Positions 42,261-51,869 of a DNA stretch of 64,000 nt are shown here, in pieces; the stretch's first letter is position 1; every line of letters begins with the position of its first letter. Made by a program: the position numbers and the translations under genes. Source of the DNA: Candidatus Scatomonas merdigallinarum. Lineage in GTDB: Bacteria; Bacillota; Clostridia; Lachnospirales; Lachnospiraceae. The stretch spans positions 124,001 through 188,000 of the forward strand of contig DVKB01000034.1 of NCBI GenBank assembly GCA_018716305.1, written 5' to 3'. The notes beneath the pieces were generated by a model. It saw nothing but the letters and a program-made list of their open reading frames with translations, made no database searches and was not told the DNA's origin.

Positions 42261-42914
42261 TCAGGCTCCCGCGGCTCCTGATGCCATCCGCTTCATATTT
42301 CGGATCAGCTCTGTGATCCGGGCGTTTTCCATTCTCATGCTCACCGGGTTTACCACCATGCGGGCGGACAGGGGGCAGATTTCTTCCAGAACCTGCAGGC
42401 CGTTTTCTCTCAGAGTGCTTCCTGTTTCCACAATGTCCACGATCACCTCGGACAGCCCCACAATGGGGGCCAGCTCAATGGAGCCGTTGAGTTTGATGAT
42501 CTCCACCGTCTGATTTTTCTGGTTGTAAAAATAATCCTTGGCGATTACCGGGTACTTGGTGGCCACCCGGATCAGCTGGTTGTGGTTCAGATATTCCCTG
42601 GCGCTCTCCGGCCCGCAGACGCACATGCGGCAGGCTCCGAACCCCAGATCCAGCACCTCGTAAATCTTCCGGCCCTCTTCCATAATGGTATCTTTTCCCA
42701 CAATGCCGATATCCGCGGCGCCGTATTCTACATAGGTGGGAACATCCGGCCCTTTGGCCAGGAAAAACCGCAGTTTTTTCTCCTCATTGACAAAGATCAG
42801 CTTCCGGGAATTTTTATCTTTCATCTCCTGGCAGGTGATGCCCATTCCCTCCAGAAGCTCCAGAGTTTTGTATGCCAGCCGTCCCTTGGTCAGGGCAAAG
42901 GTTAAATATCTCAT
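42261..42914 (-). CDS. hisG: ATP phosphoribosyltransferase, short catalytic form
   Basis: HisG joins ATP and PRPP in the first committed step. At 217 residues this is the short form that lacks the C-terminal regulatory domain, so it needs HisZ, which is encoded directly upstream. Family features are [22 protein letters not shown] at the start, [14 protein letters not shown], and the PRPP loop [13 protein letters not shown]. It starts 25 bases after hisZ. Confidence 0.97.
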   Translation of the reverse strand: MRYLTFALTKGRLAYKTLELLEGMGITCQEMKDKNSRKLIFVNEEKKLRFFLAKGPDVPTYVEYGAADIGIVGKDTIMEEGRKIYEVLDLGFGACRMCVCGPESAREYLNHNQLIRVATKYPVIAKDYFYNQKNQTVEIIKLNGSIELAPIVGLSEVIVDIVETGSTLRENGLQVLEEICPLSARMVVNPVSMRMENARITELIRNMKRMASGAAGA

Positions 42915-42939
42915 ATTATCTGTCCTCTTTTTTCTGTAG

Positions 42940-44199
42940 TCACTGTCTCAGATACGGGCTCATGTCCACCCGTTCCGTCTGGCCGCTGGAAAGATTCAAG
43001 GCGTATACTTCCCTTTCTGAGCGAAAATAAATGATGCCGCCAAACTGATTTCTCATTCCATACTGGCGGTAATCCTCCAGAACCCGGCCCGGCTCAAAGC
43101 GGACGCAGGCCATATCCATTCCCCTGGCTCTGTGGGCAGCCGTAAAGGCAAGAGCCAATTTTTCCAGCCTGGCAGGATACAGCACCATGGTCATGGAGTT
43201 TTCCACGGGAATGCCGATGCGCTGCCGCTCCAGAGCGTTCAGCAGGGCGTCCACCTCCGCGGTGAATCCCACAGCCGGGGCGTCCTTCCCGTAGCGGGCC
43301 AGAAGGCGGTCATAGCGTCCCCCTTTGATCACCGCGTCCCCGGTGCCGTAGGTAAAGGCCTGGAAAATAATGCCGGTATAATACTCATAGGGGCTCAGCA
43401 TGCCCAGATCAAATACCACATACTTTTCGCAGCCGTAGGCCTCCAGGAGCTCCCGGATCCGTTTCAGCCGCTCCAGGGCCTCCAGAGCTTTGGGATTTCG
43501 GGTCAGGTGTCCTGCCGCCTCCAGCATTTCCCGCTCCCCGATGAGCTCCGGAATCCGGTCGATGACCGCCGCCAGATTATCTTTCAATCCAAGCTTCTGC
43601 ACCATTTCCTGGGCGCCGAACCGGTTTTTGATAATCAGCAGGTGCTTCAGCTCCTGCCTCTGCTCCTGGGAAAGGCCGGCCTCCTCCGCCAGAGCGTTAA
43701 AAAATCCGGCGTGGCCCACGCTGACCTGAAACTCCTTCAGATTGGCTTTTTTCATCACGGAAACAGCCATAGCGATCATCTCTGCGTCGGCTTCCGCGCT
43801 GTTCTCATTGAGAAACTCCACGCCCATCTGGGTACTCTCCCTGAGCCTTCCCTGATAGCTGGAATTATTGATAAAAACGCTGCCCTGGTAGCAGAGCCGG
43901 ATGGGCATGGACTCCTCCGCGAAATACATGGAGGCAGCCCGGGCAATGGAGGGGGTAAAATCCGGCCGCAGGGCCAGGGTATTGCCGTCCCGGTCAAAGA
44001 ACTTGTAAAGATTCCGGGAGGAAACCGTTCCCACTTCTTTGCCGAATACATCAAAAAACTCAAAGGAAGGAGTTTCGATGTGCTGATAGCCGTATGTATG
44101 AAACAGACGCTCGATCTGCCGCTCCAGCACCCGTTTCCGGGCGCACTCTCTTCCGTAGGTATCCCGGACTCCCTCCGGGGTGTGAATAAATTTTTTCAT
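42940..44199 (-). CDS. hisZ: ATP phosphoribosyltransferase regulatory subunit HisZ
   Basis: The 419-residue protein is a histidyl-tRNA synthetase paralogue without tRNA-charging function; it binds short HisG and gives histidine feedback. Class II synthetase-like motifs are visible (THTPEGVRD opening, [37 protein letters not shown]). The C-terminal anticodon-binding domain of HisRS is absent or reduced, as usual for HisZ. It is the first gene of a five-gene his operon (hisZ-G-D-B-IE). hisC, hisH, hisA and hisF are not in this window. I see no T-box in the short leader. Confidence 0.95.
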   Translation of the reverse strand: MKKFIHTPEGVRDTYGRECARKRVLERQIERLFHTYGYQHIETPSFEFFDVFGKEVGTVSSRNLYKFFDRDGNTLALRPDFTPSIARAASMYFAEESMPIRLCYQGSVFINNSSYQGRLRESTQMGVEFLNENSAEADAEMIAMAVSVMKKANLKEFQVSVGHAGFFNALAEEAGLSQEQRQELKHLLIIKNRFGAQEMVQKLGLKDNLAAVIDRIPELIGEREMLEAAGHLTRNPKALEALERLKRIRELLEAYGCEKYVVFDLGMLSPYEYYTGIIFQAFTYGTGDAVIKGGRYDRLLARYGKDAPAVGFTAEVDALLNALERQRIGIPVENSMTMVLYPARLEKLALAFTAAHRARGMDMACVRFEPGRVLEDYRQYGMRNQFGGIIYFRSEREVYALNLSSGQTERVDMSPYLRQ

Positions 44200-44231
44200 T
44201 GTTTTGTCTCCTGACGCTTTAGTCTGCTACC

Positions 44232-44259
44232 ATATTATCACATGAAAACGATTTGTCAA
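44232..44259 (-). promoter_or_regulatory. Promoter of the his operon
   Basis: On the minus strand TTGACA (44254-44259), 16 bases, TAATAT (44232-44237). The -35 box overlaps the stop codon of recU. The leader to hisZ is only about 25-30 bases, leaving no room for a T-box or attenuator. Confidence 0.7.
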
Positions 44260-44789
44260 TCCCTAGTCAGCAAATCTTTCTGCAGCCCCTCCAGATAGGG
44301 AACCAGAACTCCCTGTTCCCCCTCCAGGAAAAAAGAGCGGTCCAGTTCGTCCATCCGAAAACTTTTCCGCCCCCCTTCTTCCCTGCGTCTCCAGAATGTT
44401 TCCAGCTCCCGCAGGCGCAGATAATAGAAAATATTTTTTTCCGCAAAGTACAGCAGCAGAAAGGCCACCCCCTTCTGCTTTTCAAACTCCTGCATAAACA
44501 GCAGCTGATGTTCATGGATATTGGCCAGAGGAAACACCTCCGTCTGGCATTCTTTGGCGTCAAAGCAGACAGGAATCCCCTGTACGGCTCCGATGTAGTC
44601 CACGGTACTTTTTTTATCAAAATATGCAAGGGTAATGTGCCGGTGCTCCTGATCGATCCGTATGGGAGTGATGGGGGTGGGCACCTTCTGGATCAGCGCC
44701 AGCCCCTTTTCCCGGTACTGCTCATTGGTGCGGTTGATGAGTTCTTCCAGGGTAGATCCCCGAAGTCCTCTGGAATTCCAGGTTGCCAT
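44256..44789 (-). CDS. recU: Holliday junction resolvase RecU
   Basis: RecU cuts Holliday junctions in Gram-positive bacteria, replacing RuvC. The 177-residue protein has the nuclease core: NSRGLRGSTLEELINRTNEQY, the metal site STVDYIGAVQGIPVCFDAKEC (Asp and the ExK-like DAKE), and HQLLFMQEFEKQKGVAFLLLYF. The start is the ATG at 44789. It lies downstream of lepB in a minus-strand run. Its 3' end carries the -35 box of the his promoter. No pbp gene, its usual partner in Bacillus, is adjacent. Confidence 0.92.
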   Translation of the reverse strand: MATWNSRGLRGSTLEELINRTNEQYREKGLALIQKVPTPITPIRIDQEHRHITLAYFDKKSTVDYIGAVQGIPVCFDAKECQTEVFPLANIHEHQLLFMQEFEKQKGVAFLLLYFAEKNIFYYLRLRELETFWRRREEGGRKSFRMDELDRSFFLEGEQGVLVPYLEGLQKDLLTRD

Positions 44790-44798
44790 AGACTCCTC

Positions 44799-45368
44799 CT
44801 ATTTTACCAGGGAAATACGGTTCAATGGCCAGTACCGGAACAGGGCCTTGCCCAGGATCTTATCCCTTGCCACATATTTATGGTTCCAGAACCGTGAGTC
44901 GTGGGAATTGTTCCGGTTGTCCCCCATCATAAAATAACAGTCCTCAGGCACCTGATAAACCCCGTCCCCTTTTCCATCCGGCGTCTCCGGGCAGAAGCTG
45001 TCGTCCAGAGGCGTATCCGAGCCGTCAATGTAGACTTTTCCGTCGATAATTGTGACGGTTTCCCCCGGCAGGCCTATGATCCGCTTGATGTACAGCTGGC
45101 TTTCATCGTCCGGATATTTAAAAATCACAATGTCAAAGCGCTCCGGATCACCGAAGGTGTAGGCCAGACGGTTTCCAAAGATCTGATCGCCTGCCAGAAT
45201 AGTGTTTTCCATAGACTCCGAAGGAATCCGGGCATTGACCACCACAAAGTTGGTCAGCAGAATCACCGCGGCGACCACCACCAGGATCAGCCGCACATAT
45301 TCCCAGATCTCCCTGCCGATGCTCTTTCGGGCAGAGGGTTCCTCCTTTATTTCGTCCTGATCATTCAT
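44799..45368 (-). CDS. lepB: Signal peptidase I
   Basis: Type I signal peptidase removes signal peptides from secreted proteins at the outer membrane face. The 189-residue protein has one N-terminal membrane helix (LILVVVAAVILLTNFVVV), the catalytic serine motif PSESMENTI, the lysine motif YIKRIIGLPGETV and the C-terminal GDNRNNSHDSRFW. It is the Gram-positive single-anchor form. It overlaps the RluA-type gene downstream by 8 bases. Confidence 0.95.
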   Translation of the reverse strand: MNDQDEIKEEPSARKSIGREIWEYVRLILVVVAAVILLTNFVVVNARIPSESMENTILAGDQIFGNRLAYTFGDPERFDIVIFKYPDDESQLYIKRIIGLPGETVTIIDGKVYIDGSDTPLDDSFCPETPDGKGDGVYQVPEDCYFMMGDNRNNSHDSRFWNHKYVARDKILGKALFRYWPLNRISLVK

Positions 45369-46353
45369 ACAAAGCCTCCTGTAAATTCAGGTTTTTTATT
45401 ATTTTCTTCAGCTGCTCCGGAAGAGGCGCTTCCAGCGTTTTCCCGGACAGATTCTCCAGCGTTTGGGGGCAGCGGTGAAAGCAGATCTGCCAGGCATGGA
45501 GGAACTGACGCTTCAGCCCGTACTGCCGGCGGAATCTGTCATTCAGCTTTGGATCTCCGTATTTAGGGTCCCCCGCCAGAGGATGCCCGATGCCGGCCAG
45601 ATGGCCGCGGATCTGATGAGATTTTCCCGTGATCAGCTCTGTCTTCAGCAGGGTGCAGTCCCCGGACCATCCCAAAGGCTCGTAAGCCGTCTCAATGGGA
45701 ACGCCCCCCGCCCCCGGAAAAGAAGTTACCGTGACCTGGTTTCTCTTTTCATCTTTTCTGAGATACCCGGATATCCGGCATTTTTCTCTCAGAGTTCCCT
45801 GAACCAGACAGAGATAGTATTTTTCCATATCCCTCTTCCGGAACAGCTCCGCCAGAGCCTGGGCTGCCCCCATGGTCTTTCCGGCCAGCACCAGCCCGCT
45901 GGTATTGCGGTCCAGACGGTTGGCGATGCCCGGGTGGAAGCCCTGCCGCTCCTCCGGTTTCAGAGCCCCCGACTTCAGGAGATAGCCGGTTACATATTCC
46001 ACCAGGGAAAGATCCCCGGGAGCCGCTTTCTGGGAAAGCATCCCCGCCGGCTTATTCACCGCCAGCACCTGGCTGTCCTCATAGAGCACCAGCGCCGGAT
46101 CCAGAGCAGGCAGTTCCCGGTCCCGGTTTTCTCCGCCCATAAATTTGTTCAGAGTCTCCTCCGAAAAAAACAGCCGCAGAGCGTCTCCCTCCCGAAGAAG
46201 TTCCTTTCCTTCCGCCCTCCGACCATTTAACACAATATTTTTCTTGCGCATCATTTTGTAGAGAAAGCCTTTTCCCGCTGACGGCAGATAGCGGAGCAGG
46301 TACTTGTCCAGCCGCTGTCCCGCCTCCCGGGATGTAATCGTAATCTCTTTCAT
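45361..46353 (-). CDS. RluA-family pseudouridine synthase
   Basis: The 330-residue enzyme has an N-terminal S4 RNA-binding domain (GQRLDKYLLRYLPSAGKGFLYKMMRKKNIVLNGRRA) and the RluA catalytic motif NRLDRNTSGLVLAGKT with the active Asp. Such enzymes make pseudouridine in 23S rRNA or tRNA; the exact target (RluC/RluD or other) is not decidable from sequence alone. It overlaps lepB by 8 bases. Confidence 0.92.
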   Translation of the reverse strand: MKEITITSREAGQRLDKYLLRYLPSAGKGFLYKMMRKKNIVLNGRRAEGKELLREGDALRLFFSEETLNKFMGGENRDRELPALDPALVLYEDSQVLAVNKPAGMLSQKAAPGDLSLVEYVTGYLLKSGALKPEERQGFHPGIANRLDRNTSGLVLAGKTMGAAQALAELFRKRDMEKYYLCLVQGTLREKCRISGYLRKDEKRNQVTVTSFPGAGGVPIETAYEPLGWSGDCTLLKTELITGKSHQIRGHLAGIGHPLAGDPKYGDPKLNDRFRRQYGLKRQFLHAWQICFHRCPQTLENLSGKTLEAPLPEQLKKIIKNLNLQEALYE

Positions 46354-46378
46354 GCAGAACCTCCCTTCAGGCCCGTGC

Positions 46379-47005
46379 TCAGAGAGAAAGCGCCAGAAGC
46401 AGATGCTTTACCAGCTGGCTTCTGGAAAGATCCGGATATTTCTCATCCGGAGTGAAATGTTCCGCGGCCGCCGCCTCAAATTCCGCCTGTCTGGCCCTGA
46501 GGGTGTCCAGCCGTTCCAGAAACGCCTTTTTCTGATCGAAGATCTTCACCGTCATCTTATACCGGTTGGCTCTTAAGGTTTTTGTAATATGCTCCTCCAT
46601 AAAGTCCAGTTCTCTGCGTTTTACCGGCCGGTCCGTGTAAGCGGCCACATAATCGCCGCACACCGCCGCCGCGTCCACAAAAATGCTGACGTCTCTGGTG
46701 GTCATATAAAGTTCATAGGCCATGACGAGATCTCCGGCCCTGGCGCTGATCTCCTGGTAAAGCTCCTGCTTCATGGGCTTTTGGAGCCACATCATAATCA
46801 TGCTCACCAGAGACATGCACACCGGAATGCATCCCACCAGGGCGATGACCGTATAGATGTTGTACCGGTCTCCCCGGTTCAGGATCATGCCCACGGCAAA
46901 AAAAGCTGCCGGCAGCAGACAGCAGGCCAGCGTCCGCATGAGGCGGAGCAGTTTCTGCTGACGGATGTAGCCGAAATCACCTTTTTTTATTTTTCCTCTT
47001 TTCAT
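46379..47005 (-). CDS. Membrane protein of unknown function with two adjacent helices
   Basis: The 208-residue protein starts with a basic tail (MKRGKIKKGDFGYIRQQKLLR), two hydrophobic segments (LACCLLPAAFFAVGMIL, VIALVGCIPVCMSLVSMIMMW) and a long soluble C-terminal part of about 125 residues (ELYMTTRDVSIFVDAAAVCGDYVAAY, helical). I do not recognise a characterised family. The ATG at 47005 has GAGAGGAA upstream and is favoured over the track start. It overlaps the YgiQ gene by 29 bases, so the two are probably co-transcribed. Confidence 0.65.
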   Translation of the reverse strand: MKRGKIKKGDFGYIRQQKLLRLMRTLACCLLPAAFFAVGMILNRGDRYNIYTVIALVGCIPVCMSLVSMIMMWLQKPMKQELYQEISARAGDLVMAYELYMTTRDVSIFVDAAAVCGDYVAAYTDRPVKRRELDFMEEHITKTLRANRYKMTVKIFDQKKAFLERLDTLRARQAEFEAAAAEHFTPDEKYPDLSRSQLVKHLLLALSL

Positions 47006-48872
47006 TGCCTGTTTCCTCTCTTCCACGGCCAATTTTACCAGACAATTCTCTTTTAGACAAGCGCTTTCTTTTCTGTCCCGGAGGCGTCGGGGGGATCAGG
47101 GCCTTGGGGCCATAGCCTATGAGATCCCTGCGTCCGCAGATTTCCAGGGCTTCCCGCACCAGTTCATAATTTTCCGGAACACGGTACTGGATCAGGGCTC
47201 TCTGCATAGCTTTCTCATGGGTTCCCCTGGGGATATGAAGCTTTTCCCCGGTGAAGGGATGCCTTCCGGTATAATACATGCAGGTGGAAACCGTAGAGGG
47301 CGTGGGATAAAAATCCTGGGCCTGCTCCGGAATAAATCCCATATCCCGGATGTATTCCGCCAGCTTCACCGCGTCTTTTAAGGTGGAGCCAGGGTGGGAA
47401 GAAATGAAATACGGAAGCACATACTGCCGCTTTCCCGATTTTTCATTGCAGGCGTTAAATTTTTTCAGGAATTCCTCATACACCTTATGGGAAGGTTTTC
47501 CCATACACCGGAGCACTTCCTCCGATACATGCTCCGGCGCCACCCGCAGCTGGCCGCTGATATGGTGCCGGACCAACTCCCGCAGAAAGGTGCCGTCCCG
47601 GTCGGCGGCCACGTAATCAAAGCGGATTCCGGAACGGATAAAGACCTTTTTAACCCCGGGAAGTTCCCGCAGCTTCCGGAGAATCCCTACATATTTCCGG
47701 TGGTCCACCCGGAGATTTCCGCAGGGTTTGGGAAACAGGCACTGGCGGCGGGCGCAGACTCCCCGGGTCAGCTGCTTCTCACAGGCGGGGGCCGTGAAGT
47801 CTGCGGTGGGCCCTCCCACATCGTGGATATACCCCTTAAATTCTTTGTCCCGAATCAGAATCTTTGCCTCCCGGATCAGGGATTCCTCGCTTCTGGCCTG
47901 GACCACCCGGCCTTCGTGGAAGGTCAGCGCGCAGAAATTGCAGCCGCCGAAACAGCCCCGGCTGCTGGTGAGAGAAAAACGGATCTCGGAAAAAGCCGGG
48001 ATCCCTCCCGTCTGGTCGTACATGGGGTGCCAGGCCCTCATATAGGGCAGCTCATAGACATCGTCCATCTCACCCTCGGTGAGCGGTGCCGCCGGCGGAT
48101 TCTGCACCACATATCCTCTGGATCCGTAATCTTCCGCCAGTACCCTGCCGGTAATGGAATCTGTGTTTTCATATTGGATCCGGAAGCTTTTCCCGTAGGC
48201 TTCCCGATCCACGGAAACCTCCTCCCAGGAGGGGAGAAACACCGGATCCGTCATCTCCGGAATCTCTCTGGTTTTATAGACAGTTCCCGGAATAAAGGTA
48301 AGAGAAGACACCGGCAGCCCGCTGTCCAAGGCCTCCGCGATGGCGGCAATGGAGCGCTCCCCCATGCCGTAGGAGATCAGATCCGCCCCGGAATCCAGAA
48401 GTACCGAGCGCCGGACTTTGTCTGACCAGTAATCATAGTGGGCCAGTCTCCTGAGGCTGGCCTCAATACCGCCCAGGATCACCGGCGTATGTTTATAGGT
48501 CCTGCGGATGAGGTTTCCGTAAACCGTCACTGCCCGGTCCGGCCGCAGCCCGGACTTCCCTCCCGGAGAATAGGCGTCAAAGCTGCGCTTCTTTTTAGCC
48601 GCCGTATAGTGGTTCACCATGGAATCCATGTTTCCGGAGGATACTAAAAAAGCCAGCCTTGGCTCTCCGAACACAGCGATGCTGTCGTCCCTTTTCCAGT
48701 CCGGCTGCGGGATCACAGCCACCTTGTAGCCTCTGGACTCCAGAACCCGGCTGATCACGGCCGGGCCGAAGGAGGAATGATCCACGTAAGCGTCTCCGAT
48801 CACATAGACAAAATCCGGCCGCTCCCAGCCCAGCTTTTCCATTTCTTCTCTTGTAACCGGCAAAAAACCCAT
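46977..48872 (-). CDS. YgiQ-family radical SAM protein
   Basis: The roughly 631-residue protein has the radical SAM cluster motif SSRGCFGGCNFCALTFHEG (CxxxCxxC), an N-terminal DUF3362/B12-binding-like region (YVIGDAYVDHSSFGPAVISRVLE), and a conserved C-terminal part (VAPEHVSEEVLRCMGKPSHKVYEEF; QDFYPTPSTVSTCMYYTG). The family is widespread in anaerobes with no assigned reaction. The ATG at 48872 (MGFLPVTREEM) is preferred over 48893 because a GAGAGG site precedes it. It follows the RsuA-type gene by 4 bases. Confidence 0.93.
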   Translation of the reverse strand: MGFLPVTREEMEKLGWERPDFVYVIGDAYVDHSSFGPAVISRVLESRGYKVAVIPQPDWKRDDSIAVFGEPRLAFLVSSGNMDSMVNHYTAAKKKRSFDAYSPGGKSGLRPDRAVTVYGNLIRRTYKHTPVILGGIEASLRRLAHYDYWSDKVRRSVLLDSGADLISYGMGERSIAAIAEALDSGLPVSSLTFIPGTVYKTREIPEMTDPVFLPSWEEVSVDREAYGKSFRIQYENTDSITGRVLAEDYGSRGYVVQNPPAAPLTEGEMDDVYELPYMRAWHPMYDQTGGIPAFSEIRFSLTSSRGCFGGCNFCALTFHEGRVVQARSEESLIREAKILIRDKEFKGYIHDVGGPTADFTAPACEKQLTRGVCARRQCLFPKPCGNLRVDHRKYVGILRKLRELPGVKKVFIRSGIRFDYVAADRDGTFLRELVRHHISGQLRVAPEHVSEEVLRCMGKPSHKVYEEFLKKFNACNEKSGKRQYVLPYFISSHPGSTLKDAVKLAEYIRDMGFIPEQAQDFYPTPSTVSTCMYYTGRHPFTGEKLHIPRGTHEKAMQRALIQYRVPENYELVREALEICGRRDLIGYGPKALIPPTPPGQKRKRLSKRELSGKIGRGREETGNEKRKNKKR

Positions 48873-48876
48873 GCTT

Positions 48877-49611
48877 CTACCTCTCTCTGGCATTTTTCAG
48901 CTTCATCAGTTCCTTCAGTTCCTCCTGGGTAAGCCTTCTGGACTCTCCAGGCTTCAGGCATTCATCCAGGCGCAGGGGCCCCATGGACAGCCGTTTCAGA
49001 AAGGTTACCCTTTTATCCAGCGCTTCAAACATTCTCTTAATCTGATGGAACCGTCCTTCTTCTATGGTGACGATCACCCGGCTGAGCTCCCCGGCTTCCA
49101 GAATGAATAAATCCGCCGGCAGAGTGGGGGTCTCATCCCCGATATCCAGGCCCTCCTGAAAAGCGTGCTGATCCGCGCTCCCCACCCGGCCGTCAATGAC
49201 CGCGTAATATTCTTTTGGCACATGCCTGCCGGGAGCCAGCAGGCGGTGGGAAAGAACTCCGTCGTTGGTAATCAGCAGCAGTCCCTCTGTATCTTTGTCC
49301 AGCCGCCCTACCGGGGACAGATCCCGGCGCCGCGGCGCCGGCAGCAGATCCAGCACGGTTCGCTGAAATCGGTCTCTGGAAGCTGTCACCACCCCCTGGG
49401 GCTTGTTCAGCATAAAATATTGAAACTCTTCGTACACCACCGGAACCCCGTCCGCCGCTACCAGGTCTGTTTCAGCGTCCACCCGCAGTTCCGGCTTCGC
49501 TGCCGGCTGCCCGTTGACAGTAATCCGTCCGCAGCGGATCATCTCTTTCAGATTTTTCCTGGTATCCACTCCCATTTCCGACAGAAATTTATCCAAACGC
49601 ATTTTTTTCAT
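48877..49611 (-). CDS. RsuA/RluB-family pseudouridine synthase
   Basis: The 244-residue enzyme has an S4 domain (MRLDKFLSEMGVDTRKNLKEMIRCGRITVNG) and the catalytic motif VGRLDKDTEGLLLITNDG. The C-terminal LSRVIVTIEEGRFHQIKRMFEALDKRVTFLKRLSMGPLRLDE pattern is that of RsuA (16S rRNA position 516) rather than RluB, but the target is inferred. It sits between the RsmF-like and YgiQ genes in a tight run of RNA-modification genes. Confidence 0.9.
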   Translation of the reverse strand: MKKMRLDKFLSEMGVDTRKNLKEMIRCGRITVNGQPAAKPELRVDAETDLVAADGVPVVYEEFQYFMLNKPQGVVTASRDRFQRTVLDLLPAPRRRDLSPVGRLDKDTEGLLLITNDGVLSHRLLAPGRHVPKEYYAVIDGRVGSADQHAFQEGLDIGDETPTLPADLFILEAGELSRVIVTIEEGRFHQIKRMFEALDKRVTFLKRLSMGPLRLDECLKPGESRRLTQEELKELMKLKNARER

Positions 49612-49629
49612 GTTCTTCCTCCAGCCCCG

Positions 49630-50991
49630 CTACTGCCATCTCCACCCCGGCTGATATTTGTTTTTCAGATTCTGTCCTGCCAGCTTGGCAAAACCGAGAG
49701 GGAACCCGTCCGTACAGATCAGCTGCCATCCGGATGCCCGGGCCCTCCCGCCCTCCTGCTCCGGAAGCAGAGAGATGGTCTCTCCTTTCAGGTATTTCAC
49801 TGTCCTGGGATCTGCGGAAGACAGATCCAGCACAGAGTCAAATTCCTCCTTTTTCAGAGCCATGGCCAGGGCCTGGGAAGGTTCAAATCTTCCTCTGCGG
49901 ACCGATCCCAGAAGAAGTCCGGTGCGCAGAAAACGGATCCCCTTTTTTATTTCCATTTCCGGACACAGGGCGTAAATCTGCTCTTTATGGCACAGAAACT
50001 CGTATCCGCTGAAATCCCGGCGCACCTGTTTCAGAAAATCTTCCGCTTCCGGCGGGAGCGTTCCCTTCCGCTTTCGGACCGGTTCTGACGCCGCCTCAAA
50101 AGTTCCGGATTTTTTCAGAAGAGCCAGGAAATGCCCTTCCCCCGGCATTTTGTGAGGATAAATCCGCACAGCTTCCGAAAGCCCCAGTTTTCCGGGTTCA
50201 AACCCCTCAAAATACGGTGTCACCGGTTCCGGGGACAGATCCGGATGGTTCTTAAGAAGCTTCAGAATCTGCTCCTCATTTTCTTTTAGAGAAAAGGTGC
50301 AGGTAGAATAGAGCAGCTTTCCGCCGGGGCGCAGCATCCGCCAGGCGGCCTGGAGCAGCCGGGCCTGGACTTCCGCGTAGGAATCCGGCCCCGCCTGCTC
50401 CCAGTAGGCTGCCATGCGGCTGTCCCGGCGGAACATCCCCTCCCCGGAACAGGGCGCGTCCACCAGAATCTTGTCAAATCCCTCCGGCCAGGCTTCCGCC
50501 AGCCTGCCGGGATCTTCGCTGGCCACCAGGATATTGGCCGCCCCTGCCAGCTCCAGGTTTTTCAGGAGGCCTCCGGCTCTGGAGGCGCTGATATCATTAG
50601 CCAGCAGGAATCCCCTGCCCTGAAGCCTGGCCGCCAGCTCTGTGGCCTTGCCGCCCGGAGCCGCGCAGAGATCCAGCACCCGGTCCCCGGGGCTCACCGG
50701 AAGACGGGAGGCCGGCGTCATGGCGCTGGGCTCCTGAAGATAATAAAGGCCCGCATAGTAATGAGGATGTCTGGCCGGTGAGGCCGCACCCTCATAGTAG
50801 AATCCGTTGGGGATCCAGGGCACAGCCCTGAGATCCCACTCTGAAATTTTTAAAAACCGTTCCGGTGAGATCTTCAGGGTATTGACCCGAAGTCCGCTCC
50901 TGGGAGGCTGGCCAAAGCTCTCCAGATACTCTTGGTAATCCTCTCCCAGAAGCTTTCTCATTTCCAGACAGTATTTCTCCGGCAGCTTCAT
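49630..50991 (-). CDS. RsmF-like rRNA cytosine-C5 methyltransferase (NOL1/NOP2/Sun family)
   Basis: The 453-residue enzyme has the SAM site VLDLCAAPGGKATELAARLQGRG, the catalytic and release cysteines (VDAPCSGEGMFRRD and YSTCTFSLKENEEQ) and a C-terminal RsmF-type PUA-like domain. The N-terminal LRVNTLKISPE opening is also family-like. The target is probably 16S rRNA m5C, but the position cannot be read from sequence. It abuts the alarmone synthetase gene (12 bases) and precedes the RsuA-type gene by 18 bases. Confidence 0.93.
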   Translation of the reverse strand: MKLPEKYCLEMRKLLGEDYQEYLESFGQPPRSGLRVNTLKISPERFLKISEWDLRAVPWIPNGFYYEGAASPARHPHYYAGLYYLQEPSAMTPASRLPVSPGDRVLDLCAAPGGKATELAARLQGRGFLLANDISASRAGGLLKNLELAGAANILVASEDPGRLAEAWPEGFDKILVDAPCSGEGMFRRDSRMAAYWEQAGPDSYAEVQARLLQAAWRMLRPGGKLLYSTCTFSLKENEEQILKLLKNHPDLSPEPVTPYFEGFEPGKLGLSEAVRIYPHKMPGEGHFLALLKKSGTFEAASEPVRKRKGTLPPEAEDFLKQVRRDFSGYEFLCHKEQIYALCPEMEIKKGIRFLRTGLLLGSVRRGRFEPSQALAMALKKEEFDSVLDLSSADPRTVKYLKGETISLLPEQEGGRARASGWQLICTDGFPLGFAKLAGQNLKNKYQPGWRWQ

Positions 50992-51003
50992 TCTCGTTCC
51001 TCT

Positions 51004-51816
51004 CTACAGATCTTCCGTCACGCTCTGGGCGCGGTATCCTTCCGCGATCATATCCAGCTGGGTATGAAAATGCTTCAGCTCCGCCATATCGTTCAGGGCG
51101 TAGATCCGGTAAAATTCCTCCTGGATCTTTTCTACCTCCCTCTGGCTGGTGACCCGGTACATATTTTCAATATTGTTCAGAATATCCGCCACCATCCGAT
51201 GCTGCAGCTGGGAGGAAAGCTGGGCGTCCATGATCTCGCTGCGGACAGAGGACATTTCGTTATCCAGAGCAATAATGGCGTTGGCCGCGTTGCTGAGCCT
51301 CCGTTTGATATGCTCCGGAATTCTTTCCTTGTATTTATACTGAAGGGAATGCTCCACCGTAGCCCAGAAATCCATAGCCATAGTCCGGATCTGGATTTCC
51401 ATCTGCAGCTTTTTCGGCCCTTCCAGGGTATGGACCGTATAGAAAATAATCAGGTGATAGCTGCGGTATCCGCTCTCCTTCATGTTTTTTACATAGTCTT
51501 TTTCGTACTGTACTTCAATGTCGGAGCGCTCCTCGATCATCCGGGATACCTTCTCGATATCCTCTACAAACTGACAGATAATCCTCACTCCGGCAATATC
51601 CTCCACCAGCTCTTCCAGCTGATCCATGGGTATATTTTTTCTCTTCATTTTGTCCAGAATGCTGCTGACCGTCTTGACGCGCCCTTCCACGCTCTCAATC
51701 GGACAGTACATGCCCCGGTCCTGATATTCCTTTTTCATATGGCGGAACTTCAGCACCAGTTCCTGCACCGCCAGCTCATACGGTCCAAGAAGTTTATGCC
51801 ATAACAAAATATCCAT
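51004..51816 (-). CDS. Small alarmone synthetase, RelQ/YjbM-type (p)ppGpp synthetase
   Basis: The 270-residue protein has only the synthetase domain, without HD hydrolase or TGS/ACT domains. Motifs seen are EDIAGVRIICQFVEDIEKVSRMIE, the catalytic-loop-like KDYVKNMKESGYRSYHLIIFY, and MEIQIRTMAMDFWATVEHSLQYKY. It is longer than B. subtilis YjbM (211) because of a helical C-terminal extension that ends TEDL. It would make ppGpp or pGpp in response to stress, with activity set by expression or allostery. The start at 51816 has a weak ribosome-binding site. Confidence 0.93.
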   Translation of the reverse strand: MDILLWHKLLGPYELAVQELVLKFRHMKKEYQDRGMYCPIESVEGRVKTVSSILDKMKRKNIPMDQLEELVEDIAGVRIICQFVEDIEKVSRMIEERSDIEVQYEKDYVKNMKESGYRSYHLIIFYTVHTLEGPKKLQMEIQIRTMAMDFWATVEHSLQYKYKERIPEHIKRRLSNAANAIIALDNEMSSVRSEIMDAQLSSQLQHRMVADILNNIENMYRVTSQREVEKIQEEFYRIYALNDMAELKHFHTQLDMIAEGYRAQSVTEDL

Positions 51817-51869
51817 GGTACTTCTCCCCTATACATGTATTCTTTCTACTTGAACAGTTTACACGATTC

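Noticed and set aside
44200-44259. T-box or attenuator before the his operon
   Set aside because: The leader after the promoter is only about 30 bases and shows no T-box sequence or hairpin.
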